Source: Eubacteriales bacterium
Lineage (GTDB): Bacteria; Bacillota_A; Clostridia; Lachnospirales; Lachnospiraceae
Length of the DNA: 13,038 nt
NCBI GenBank assembly: GCA_030527765.1
Contig: JAUNAE010000063.1
Coordinates: forward strand, 1-13,038
Direction: 5' to 3'
Below are positions 1 through 6,546 of the stretch, piece after piece (the stretch's first letter is position 1; each line of letters opens with the position of its first letter). The translations under genes and the position numbers were made by a program. A model generated the notes under the pieces. That model was not told the origin of the DNA. It did not search any database and saw only the letters and a list, made by a program, of their open reading frames with translations.

Positions 1-594
1 AATAGTGTTCAAAATATTAAAAATATTTAAAACAGTATTATCATACCTCTTTTCTGTGAGAATTTCAACTAATTCTTGAAATTTGTTGTAATTAAATGTA
101 GTTTGAGAAACAATCACTGCTTTTTTGCCTTCCGGAAGGACAAATCTCTCTGCCTCCTCGTAATTGTTGATAACACTGTAAGGTCCCTGACACCATCCGC
201 AGATCCCCTGCACCTCCGGATGATTCCGGTCTCCTATGATAATTACATAATTTCCCTTCTCGCTCTCTTCTTTCACAATGCGATGAATCTTGAGAACAAA
301 CGGACATGTGACATCCACATATTCCAGATGTTGTCTATCCAGACGATCATACACTTCTTTTCCAACTCCATGGGATCTCAGAACAACCACCCCGCGATCC
401 AGTCCATCCAGATCTTTTTCTTCAATGGCATGAACTCCTTTTTCCGCAAGTTCATTTACAACCACTTCATTGTGAATAATCGGGCCGAGAGTATAGATCG
501 GTCCTACTCCCTGTTCAATCAGATCATAAACCCTATCTACGGCTCTCTTCACTCCAAAACAGAAGCCTGCTGTCTCTGCTGTTTTAACTTTCAT
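1..594 (-). CDS. ispH: 4-hydroxy-3-methylbut-2-enyl diphosphate reductase (IspH), 3' part cut by window edge
   Basis: IspH is the last enzyme of the non-mevalonate (MEP) isoprenoid pathway. It is a cytosolic [4Fe-4S] protein that reduces HMBPP to IPP and DMAPP. I translated the minus strand directly: 198 codons are open from an ATG at 594 to the window edge. Visible motifs are AGFCFGV with the first cluster cysteine at residue 12, IIHNEVVV, RSHGVG, DVTCPFV with the second cluster cysteine, NHPEV, GICGWC and VSQTTFN. The sequence stops at ...NTI, where the family normally continues into the third cluster cysteine, so that residue lies outside the window. The start has an AAGGGA ribosome site about 8 nt upstream and lies 15 nt after cmk. 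In many clostridia IspH is fused to C-terminal S1 RNA-binding repeats; whether that holds here cannot be seen. Identification is secure. Confidence 0.95.
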   Translation of the reverse strand, partial: MKVKTAETAGFCFGVKRAVDRVYDLIEQGVGPIYTLGPIIHNEVVVNELAEKGVHAIEEKDLDGLDRGVVVLRSHGVGKEVYDRLDRQHLEYVDVTCPFVLKIHRIVKEESEKGNYVIIIGDRNHPEVQGICGWCQGPYSVINNYEEAERFVLPEGKKAVIVSQTTFNYNKFQELVEILTEKRYDNTVLNIFNILNTI

Positions 595-609
595 AAATAT
601 AATCCCTTT

Positions 610-1275
610 TTAAATTCGTTTCCGTACGATTTTGAGAATATTCTCTTTGACTTCTTCGATGTTCATTTCTGAAGAATCCAGATACACCGCATCCTCAGCC
701 TGGCGAAGAGGAGAAACCTCACGGTTCATGTCTCTCTCGTCTCTTTCAATGATGTCCTGACGGATTTCTTCATAGCTTACAGCGACACCTTTTTCTGTCA
801 TCTCATCATATCTTCTCTTTGCCCTTGTATCTGCACTGGCAGTGAGATAGATTTTTACCTGAGCGTTTGGAAGAATGGTTGTGCCGATATCTCTTCCATC
901 CATTACCACATTGTTTTTTTCTGCAAGAGTTCTCTGAAGCTGAAGAAGCTGCGCGCGCACCTTTGCATTTGCCGAACTCACAGATGCCATTTCACTGACT
1001 TCTTCCGTTCTCAGATATGCATTCACATTTTCCCCGTTCAGAAGAACAATCTGCTCTCCATTCTCGTATACAATGGTGATCTCCGCCTCCGTACAGAGTT
1101 CTTCAATTTTCTGAGTATCTTCTTTTTGTACCTGATTTTTAATAAGAAAATAAGCCATTGCCCGGTACATTGCACCGGTATCTACATAAATGTAGGAAAG
1201 TGCCTTCGCCACTTCCTTTGCAATGGTACTTTTGCCGGCTCCTGCCGGACCATCAATCGCAATATTATATCCCAT
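610..1275 (-). CDS. cmk: Cytidylate kinase (CMP/dCMP kinase)
   Basis: Cmk phosphorylates CMP and dCMP to their diphosphates with ATP in the cytosolic pyrimidine salvage and supply pathway. The 221-residue product is full length for the bacterial family. It shows the P-loop GPAGAGKST at residues 9-17, the VDTGAMYR nucleotide-monophosphate site at 31-38, GRDIGT at 127-132, the arginine-rich lid segment DTRAKRR at about 149-155, and RDERDMNRE at 178-186, which belongs to the CMP-binding end. The ATG at 1275 has an AGGAGA ribosome site at 1284-1289 with suitable spacing. The gene lies 18 nt after the flavoprotein gene and 15 nt before ispH, so the three are probably one transcript. cmk-ispH adjacency is common in clostridia. 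No anomalies are visible. Confidence 0.96.
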   Translation of the reverse strand: MGYNIAIDGPAGAGKSTIAKEVAKALSYIYVDTGAMYRAMAYFLIKNQVQKEDTQKIEELCTEAEITIVYENGEQIVLLNGENVNAYLRTEEVSEMASVSSANAKVRAQLLQLQRTLAEKNNVVMDGRDIGTTILPNAQVKIYLTASADTRAKRRYDEMTEKGVAVSYEEIRQDIIERDERDMNREVSPLRQAEDAVYLDSSEMNIEEVKENILKIVRKRI

Positions 1276-1293
1276 CGTGTTTGTCTCCTTTTT

Positions 1294-2562
1294 TTAATTT
1301 TCTCCAAGGCTCATCGCACAAAGATATGCGGTAGACCATGCAATCTGAAGATTGAATCCTCCGGTAACCGCATCCAGATCCAGCACCTCACCAATGATAT
1401 ACAAGTCTTTCACAAGTTTAGACTCCATTGTGCCCGGCTGAACCTGTTTTACATTCACACCGCCTTTTGTAATAATAGCCTCTTTGAATTCTCCTTTTCC
1501 CGTAATGGTAAAAGGAAATGCTTTCACAAGCTCTTCGAAGTGAATTCTCTCTTCTCTTGTAATCTCATGAATTTTTTTATCCCCTTGAATTCCGCCAAGT
1601 TCCAGCATCACCGGTGTCAAAGAAGAAGGAAACAGCACCCCGATGACATTTTTGAACTGTTTATTCGGAGCATCCCCAAACTCTCTCAGAATTCTGGCAT
1701 CCAGCTGTTCCATGGTAAGTGCCGGTTTCAGATCAAGATATCCGCTCAGTTCTCCCTTGGAAAGTTCTTTTCCGATCACTGCACTTGCAGAAAGCACTAG
1801 GGGACCGGTAATTCCGAAGTGGGTGAACATCATTTCTCCGAAATCTTGATATAATGTTTTTTTGCCTCTCTTAATCGTCAGAGTCACATTCTTAAGAGAT
1901 AATCCCTGAAGTCTCGGAATGTACTCTTCCTTCGTTACGAGGGGTACAAGAGACGGTTCCGGAGAGACAATCCTGTGACCGCATTCCTCTGCCATGCGGT
2001 AGCCGTCTCCTGTGGATCCTGTCGTCTGATAGGACATTCCTCCCGTAGCAAGAATGACCGCATCTCCGGTCACCTGTTCTCCATCTCCCAGAATAATACC
2101 TGTCACTCGTCTCTTTGGAGCATTCTTTTCTCCGGAATCTTCCAGTTCTTCTGTAATAAGATCCAGGATCCGGGTTCTTAAATGCACCTGAACTCCCCCA
2201 TCCCGCATGCGTCTCTCAAGGGCGCGGATAATATCCGAAGAATGGTCTGAAACAGGAAATACACGATTTCCTCTCTCTGTTTTCAGAGAGACTCCGGACT
2301 GTTCAAAAAACTCCATGACGTCCTGGCTGTTCCAGGTATAAAAAGCACTATATAAAAACTTCGGATTCGACATCACTGCGCGAAAGAGCTCTTCTGTCTC
2401 ACAGTTGTTTGTGACATTGCATCTGCCCTTTCCGGTAATATACAGCTTCTTTCCAAGCTTTTCATTTTTGTCGTACAAGTGTACTTCATGACCTTTTTCC
2501 GCCGCGTGAACCGCAGCCATCATACCGGCAGCACCGCCGCCTACAATCAGCACTTTGCTCAT
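1294..2562 (-). CDS. HI0933/BaiN-family FAD-dependent oxidoreductase
   Basis: This is a 422-residue flavoprotein of the HI0933-like family, often auto-annotated as 'BaiN' or 'NAD(P)/FAD-dependent oxidoreductase'. The N-terminus carries the Rossmann dinucleotide motif GGGAAG at residues 8-13 and an acidic strand end (HLYDKNE). It then has the family signature KKLYITGKGRCNVTN at 38-52. The C-terminus closes the FAD site with GEVLDLDAVTGGFNLQ at about 391-406. There is no signal peptide or membrane segment, so it should be cytosolic. Its substrate is unknown. The bile-acid reductase role reported for one family member should not be transferred, because the family is widespread and nothing here belongs to bile-acid metabolism. 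The ATG at 2562 has a GGGGAG ribosome site (2568-2573). A hairpin separates it from the decarboxylase operon, and it leads cmk and ispH. Confidence 0.9.
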   Translation of the reverse strand: MSKVLIVGGGAAGMMAAVHAAEKGHEVHLYDKNEKLGKKLYITGKGRCNVTNNCETEELFRAVMSNPKFLYSAFYTWNSQDVMEFFEQSGVSLKTERGNRVFPVSDHSSDIIRALERRMRDGGVQVHLRTRILDLITEELEDSGEKNAPKRRVTGIILGDGEQVTGDAVILATGGMSYQTTGSTGDGYRMAEECGHRIVSPEPSLVPLVTKEEYIPRLQGLSLKNVTLTIKRGKKTLYQDFGEMMFTHFGITGPLVLSASAVIGKELSKGELSGYLDLKPALTMEQLDARILREFGDAPNKQFKNVIGVLFPSSLTPVMLELGGIQGDKKIHEITREERIHFEELVKAFPFTITGKGEFKEAIITKGGVNVKQVQPGTMESKLVKDLYIIGEVLDLDAVTGGFNLQIAWSTAYLCAMSLGEN

Positions 2563-2582
2563 GATAACTCCCCGTGTTAAGA

Positions 2583-2609
2583 AAAGGAGTCTGCACTGCA
2601 GACTCCTTT
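2583..2609 (-). terminator. Hairpin after the decarboxylase operon, likely intrinsic terminator
   Basis: There is a perfect 12-bp stem (2583-2594 with 2598-2609) with a 3-nt loop. Read on the minus strand, the stem ends in ...CTCCTTTTCTTAA, giving a short, interrupted U tract. It lies 21 nt past the oadA stop and 20 nt before the next start codon. It probably ends or attenuates the decarboxylase transcript. The weak U tract and the absence of a clear promoter between it and the flavoprotein gene suggest partial read-through. Confidence 0.75.
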
Positions 2610-2630
2610 ATCCTGAAATTTTGTCATAAA

Positions 2631-4043
2631 TTAGAGAGGATATGCTCCATTCTTTTTGTCTGCAGCATTCTCATCCACTTTTGTTTCCTGTGCCTGACGA
2701 TATTTGAAGAAGTCAGTAGCAACCTGCGGGAACAGTGCGTAGGACAGAACATCCTCATCCTGCTCTTTGTACTGTGCCATCTCACCCTCAAGTTTGTCAA
2801 GCTCGTTCTCAAGAAGGTCTGCAGGACGGCAGGTCATAACCTCAGCATCGCCTACGCACTTCTTCTGAACTTCCGGATCAAAAGGTTTTGCAGTCTTACC
2901 GTATTTACCGGTCAGAACATCTTTTGTCTCCTTGGTAACCATCTTATAACGCTCGCCCATAAGTACGTTGAATACAGCCTGAGTACCAACGATCTGGGAA
3001 GACGGAGTAACAAGCGGCGGCTCACCGAGATCTTTACGAACGCGCGGAACCTCCTCAAGTACTTCATAGAATTTGTCCTCAGCATGCTGTTCTTTCAGCT
3101 GAGAAGTCAGGTTACTGAGCATACCGCCCGGTACCTGATACAGAAGAGTCTTGATGTTAACACCAAGGTTCTTCGGATTCATAAGACCGGTATCAAGAGC
3201 GTTGTCTCTCATTGGACGGAAGTAATCAGCGATCTCAGCCAGGAGTTTCTGATCAAATCCTGTATCATATGGAGTTCCCTTGAAGGTCTCAACCATAACC
3301 TCAGTTGCCGGCTGGGATGTACCCAGAGCAAATGGAGACATTGCAGTATCAATGATATCCACACCTGCCTCAACTGCCTTCATGTAAGTCATGGAAGCAA
3401 CACCGGAGGTGTAATGGGTATGAAGGTCGATCGGGATGCTGACAGTCTCTTTCAGTGCTTTTACAAGCTCTGTTGCTTTGTATGGAAGAAGAAGACCTGC
3501 CATATCTTTGATACAGATGGAATCTGCACCCATGTTCTCGATCTCTTTAGCCATTTTTGTCCAGTACTCCATGGTGTACGCATCACCAAGAGTGTAGGAA
3601 AGAGCTACCTGTGCATGAGCCTTCTCTTTGTTTGCAGCGCTGACTGCTGTCTGAAGGTTTCTCAGGTCGTTCATACAGTCGAAAATACGGATGATGTCAA
3701 TACCGTTTGCTACGGATTTCTGAACGAAGTACTCTACAACATCATCAGCATATGGACGATATCCAAGGATGTTCTGTCCACGGAACAGCATCTGAAGTTT
3801 TGTATTCTTGAATCCATCACGAAGTTTACGAAGTCTTTCCCATGGATCTTCTTTGAGGAAACGAAGGGAAGCATCGAAGGTTGCTCCACCCCAGCACTCA
3901 ACTGCGTGGTATCCAACCTGATCAAGTTTTTCAACAATTGGAAGCATCTCTTCTGTGCTCATACGAGTTGCAATCAGAGACTGATGAGCATCACGGAGAA
4001 TGGTCTCCACAATTTTAACCGGTTTTTTTTCAATTTCTGCCAT
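2631..4043 (-). CDS. oadA: Oxaloacetate decarboxylase alpha / pyruvate carboxylase B-type carboxyltransferase, without biotin domain
   Basis: This subunit transfers the carboxyl group between oxaloacetate and biotin on a carrier protein, leaving pyruvate; it is the cytosolic catalytic part of the Na+-pumping decarboxylase. The 470 residues form a TIM-barrel carboxyltransferase. Visible motifs are TILRDAHQSL (metal ligand D18), ECWGGATFD, FRGQN, RIFDCMND, IKDMAGLL with the catalytic/carbamylated lysine K179, and DLHTHYTSG with metal ligands H208 and H210. The conserved PYC/OAD domain follows. Many OadA proteins run to about 590 residues with a C-terminal biotinyl domain. This one ends after a charged tail with no MKM motif, so biotin must come from the separate carrier gene two genes upstream. 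The ATG at 4043 has a GGAGAA ribosome site and starts 38 nt after oadB. 'Pyruvate carboxylase subunit B' is an alternative name for the same family. Confidence 0.93.
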   Translation of the reverse strand: MAEIEKKPVKIVETILRDAHQSLIATRMSTEEMLPIVEKLDQVGYHAVECWGGATFDASLRFLKEDPWERLRKLRDGFKNTKLQMLFRGQNILGYRPYADDVVEYFVQKSVANGIDIIRIFDCMNDLRNLQTAVSAANKEKAHAQVALSYTLGDAYTMEYWTKMAKEIENMGADSICIKDMAGLLLPYKATELVKALKETVSIPIDLHTHYTSGVASMTYMKAVEAGVDIIDTAMSPFALGTSQPATEVMVETFKGTPYDTGFDQKLLAEIADYFRPMRDNALDTGLMNPKNLGVNIKTLLYQVPGGMLSNLTSQLKEQHAEDKFYEVLEEVPRVRKDLGEPPLVTPSSQIVGTQAVFNVLMGERYKMVTKETKDVLTGKYGKTAKPFDPEVQKKCVGDAEVMTCRPADLLENELDKLEGEMAQYKEQDEDVLSYALFPQVATDFFKYRQAQETKVDENAADKKNGAYPL

Positions 4044-4081
4044 AATGAAATATTCTCCTTTTTTTCAGTTCAGGGAACGAA

Positions 4082-5230
4082 TCAAACACCAAAGATTGCC
4101 ATGAAAGTACCGGCAGCAACCGCTGTACCGATAACACCGGCAACGTTCGGACCCATTGCATGCATCAGAAGGAAGTTGGTAGGATCGGCCTCAGCACCAA
4201 CCTTCTGGGAAACACGGGCTGCCATCGGCACGGCAGATACACCTGCAGAACCAATGAGCGGATTAATCTTGCCGCCGGAAAGCTTACACATCAGCTTACC
4301 AAGCATGACACCGCCGAAGGTACCAACTGCGAAAGCAACAAGACCAAGAACAACGATTTTCAGAGTCGCTACATTCAGGAATGCCTCTGCACTTGTGGAT
4401 GCACCTACAGAAGTACCAAGAAGGATAACTACGATGTACATCATTGCATTAGAAGCAGTCTCTGTCAGCTGTTTAACAACACCGGACTCACGGAACAGGT
4501 TACCGAGCATCAGCATACCTACCAGTGGAGCGGTTGTCGGAAGAAGCATACAAACAACGATTGTGATAACGATCGGGAAAAGGATCTTCTCCAGTTTGCT
4601 TACCGGACGAAGCTGACCCATCTTGATCTTGCGCTCTTCCTCAGTTGTGAACGCTTTCATGATCGGAGGCTGAATAATCGGTACAAGAGACATGTAGGAA
4701 TATGCAGCAACTGCGATCGGTCCCATAAGGGTTGTCTGTCCAAGTTTACCTGCAAGGAAAATGGAAGTCGGGCCGTCAGCTCCACCGATGATGGAAATTG
4801 CAGCAGCAGCTTTTCCATTGAATCCAAGGAAAATAGCCATGAAATATGCCATGTAAATACCAAGCTGTGCAGCAGCTCCCAGAAGGAAACTGATCGGGTT
4901 CGCGATCAGAGGACCGAAGTCAGTCATCGCACCAACACCCATGAAAATCAGGGACGGAAGAATACTCCACTCATCCAGAATATAGAAATAGTGGAACAGA
5001 CCGCCAACACCGTTGGACATTTTTTCCGGAGATGCAATGATGTCCGGATAAATATTAACAAGCAGCATACCAAAGGCAATCGGAACCAGAAGAAGCGGTT
5101 CAAATCCATGTCTGATCGCCAGATATAAGAATACACATGCCACAACGATCATCACATAGTTGCCCCAGGTAAGATTGAAGAAGGCAGTCTGGTGAAGCAG
5201 GTTGGACAATGTATCAGTAATATAAGACAT
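4082..5230 (-). CDS. oadB: Na+-translocating decarboxylase beta subunit (membrane pump)
   Basis: This is the integral-membrane subunit that decarboxylates carboxybiotin and couples the reaction to Na+ export. The 382-residue, highly hydrophobic product has many transmembrane segments and full family length. Conserved stretches are GAMTDFGPLIANP (100-112), IIGGADGPTSIF (147-158), the tyrosine-containing YSYMSLVPIIQPP (177-189), and the C-terminal GSAGVSAVPMAARVSQ (327-342), followed by NFLLMHAMGPNVAGVIG. In characterised OadB proteins the aspartate, tyrosine and serine/arginine residues in such motifs contribute to Na+ and proton transfer; all are present here. The ATG at 5230 follows a strong AGGAGGT ribosome site, 16 nt after the biotin carrier gene. 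OadB, MmdB and GcdB form one family, so the sequence alone does not decide which substrate drives the pump. Confidence 0.95.
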   Translation of the reverse strand: MSYITDTLSNLLHQTAFFNLTWGNYVMIVVACVFLYLAIRHGFEPLLLVPIAFGMLLVNIYPDIIASPEKMSNGVGGLFHYFYILDEWSILPSLIFMGVGAMTDFGPLIANPISFLLGAAAQLGIYMAYFMAIFLGFNGKAAAAISIIGGADGPTSIFLAGKLGQTTLMGPIAVAAYSYMSLVPIIQPPIMKAFTTEEERKIKMGQLRPVSKLEKILFPIVITIVVCMLLPTTAPLVGMLMLGNLFRESGVVKQLTETASNAMMYIVVILLGTSVGASTSAEAFLNVATLKIVVLGLVAFAVGTFGGVMLGKLMCKLSGGKINPLIGSAGVSAVPMAARVSQKVGAEADPTNFLLMHAMGPNVAGVIGTAVAAGTFMAIFGV

Positions 5231-5246
5231 CTGTCTACCTCCTGAG

Positions 5247-5591
5247 TTAGTTCATTGTTGCAAGGGTATCTCCGTTTTCAACTGCTGCACCCTCGGCAAC
5301 GTCGATGCTTGCGATAGTTCCATCCTCTGGAGCAACTACCGGGATTTCCATCTTCATGGACTCGAGAATAATAACGGAATCACCTTTCTTTACTGCAGTT
5401 CCAACCGGTGCAGCGATTTTGAATACTTTTCCAGGTACAGCTGCGGTGATTGCGACTGCGCCTGCACCTGCTGCAGGAGCTGCTGCCTTAGGAGCTGCCT
5501 TCGGTGCTGCTGCCGGTGCGGATACGCTTCCGTTCTCTTCTACAGTTACATCATATGCGGTACCATTTACGGTAATTGTATAGCTTTTCAT
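5247..5591 (-). CDS. Biotin carboxyl carrier protein of the decarboxylase (MmdC/GcdC-like)
   Basis: This is a small biotinylated shuttle that carries the carboxyl group between the carboxyltransferases and the membrane pump. The 114 residues comprise an N-terminal strand segment (MKSYTITVNGTAYDVTVEE), a flexible Ala/Pro-rich linker at about 25-45 with repeated AAPKAA units, and a C-terminal biotinyl domain. The attachment site is ESMKMEIPV with the target lysine at K80. ESMKM replaces the more usual EAMKM, a known variant. The architecture matches the free gamma/1.3S-type carriers of methylmalonyl-CoA decarboxylase, glutaconyl-CoA decarboxylase and transcarboxylase. The ATG at 5591 follows an AGGAGGA ribosome site, 26 nt after oadG. 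It is the only biotin carrier in the operon, so both carboxyltransferases presumably use it. Confidence 0.95.
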   Translation of the reverse strand: MKSYTITVNGTAYDVTVEENGSVSAPAAAPKAAPKAAAPAAGAGAVAITAAVPGKVFKIAAPVGTAVKKGDSVIILESMKMEIPVVAPEDGTIASIDVAEGAAVENGDTLATMN

Positions 5592-5617
5592 TATTAAATC
5601 CTCCTAATAGCAATAGA

Positions 5618-6532
5618 TTATCTTGCACGTCTTGCTTTGCGAATGGAACGAACAACGAATCCATCTGTGCTTGTTCCTTCAGATGCTGCGATGGCTGCCA
5701 TAATTACCGCAACCAGTTCCTCATCATTCGCATACTCTTCCTCTTCTACAACAGGAGCAGCAGCAGCTGCAGCTTTCTTCTCTGCTGCGGCTTTTTTGGC
5801 TTCTTCCATTTTCTTCTTTTCCGGATCCGGAATGTATTTGAAGAGAGAAATCAAAAAGCTCAAAAACAGAAGCACACAAAATACAATGCCTACACCCATG
5901 AGAGTGTTCAGACCTGCATTCTTCAGTGTGGTGGAAAGCGGAATATTCACATCCACTCTTGCAGAAACCGGAGTCAAGTTCTGGTCAAATGTGTATACAA
6001 ACTCTGCATCTGCCTTTTCGAAATCTACCGGATAGGTTCCAACGAAAGAACCTTCTTCCTGAGTGATCTGAATCGCATCCTCTGCATTTTCAGATGTCAC
6101 ACGGTCTCCCAGGTCTTTCTTAGCATTCTGCCATGCAGTCACTGCTTCTACGGTAAATGCATCGGTACTCTGTTTGTAGTTCTCGATATCTTCATCTGAC
6201 ATGACAATCAGGGATTCTGTCAGACTCTGAACCAGCTGTTTGGCATATGCCTGCATCTGTTCCTCTTGACTCGGAGTTTCCTCTGCTGCAGCCTCTGTTT
6301 CTTCAGCGGCCTCTGCATCCTCTTCTGCCATTTCCTCGATGGTCTCTTCCTCTTTCGCAGATGTCTCTGCTTCTGTAGTCTCTTCTGCAGTTTCTTCTAC
6401 GGTCTCAACAGCTTCCACAGTTTCTTCTGTGTTCTCTGTTCCGTAAACCATAGCCGGTACTCCTGCAGTCAGAGTTGCTGCCGCAAATACAACTGCACAA
6501 AGAGAAGTGATTTTATTCATTCTTAATTTCAT
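5618..6532 (-). CDS. oadG: OadG-like gamma subunit with a large secreted N-terminal region
   Basis: OadG anchors and stabilises the decarboxylase complex through one membrane helix. Typical members are about 80-140 residues; this one is 304. In order it has a signal peptide (about 1-30), a Glu/Ala/Thr-rich acidic stretch (about 33-92), a folded-looking domain of about 110 residues (about 93-205), one transmembrane segment (about 210-232), a Lys/Ala-rich cytosolic linker, and a C-terminal module with ELVAVIMAAIAAS and GFVVRSIRKARR. That module is the part typical of clostridial OadG. The topology is N-out, C-in, as expected for the family. I chose the ATG at 6532. The in-frame GTG at 6541 falls inside the ribosome site GAGGTGA (6538-6544), which sits 5 nt before this ATG. 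The gene follows the MmdA-like gene closely. The outer domain is unidentified; a resemblance to DUF3887-like folds is only a weak impression. Confidence 0.85.
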   Translation of the reverse strand: MKLRMNKITSLCAVVFAAATLTAGVPAMVYGTENTEETVEAVETVEETAEETTEAETSAKEEETIEEMAEEDAEAAEETEAAAEETPSQEEQMQAYAKQLVQSLTESLIVMSDEDIENYKQSTDAFTVEAVTAWQNAKKDLGDRVTSENAEDAIQITQEEGSFVGTYPVDFEKADAEFVYTFDQNLTPVSARVDVNIPLSTTLKNAGLNTLMGVGIVFCVLLFLSFLISLFKYIPDPEKKKMEEAKKAAAEKKAAAAAAPVVEEEEYANDEELVAVIMAAIAASEGTSTDGFVVRSIRKARRAR

Positions 6533-6546
6533 ATGCTTCACCTCAC

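Noticed and set aside
1294..2562. Bile-acid reductase (baiN) function for the flavoprotein
   Set aside because: The family is broad, no bai-type genes are near, and the gene sits with housekeeping cmk and ispH. Only the family assignment is kept.
2574..4616. A 680-codon open frame on the plus strand
   Set aside because: It lies antisense to oadA and the end of oadB, both of which have intact family motifs. It has no recognisable domain and is explained by codon bias of the genes beneath it.
6532..6541. GTG at 6541 as the oadG start
   Set aside because: This GTG is part of the GAGGTGA ribosome site serving the ATG at 6532.
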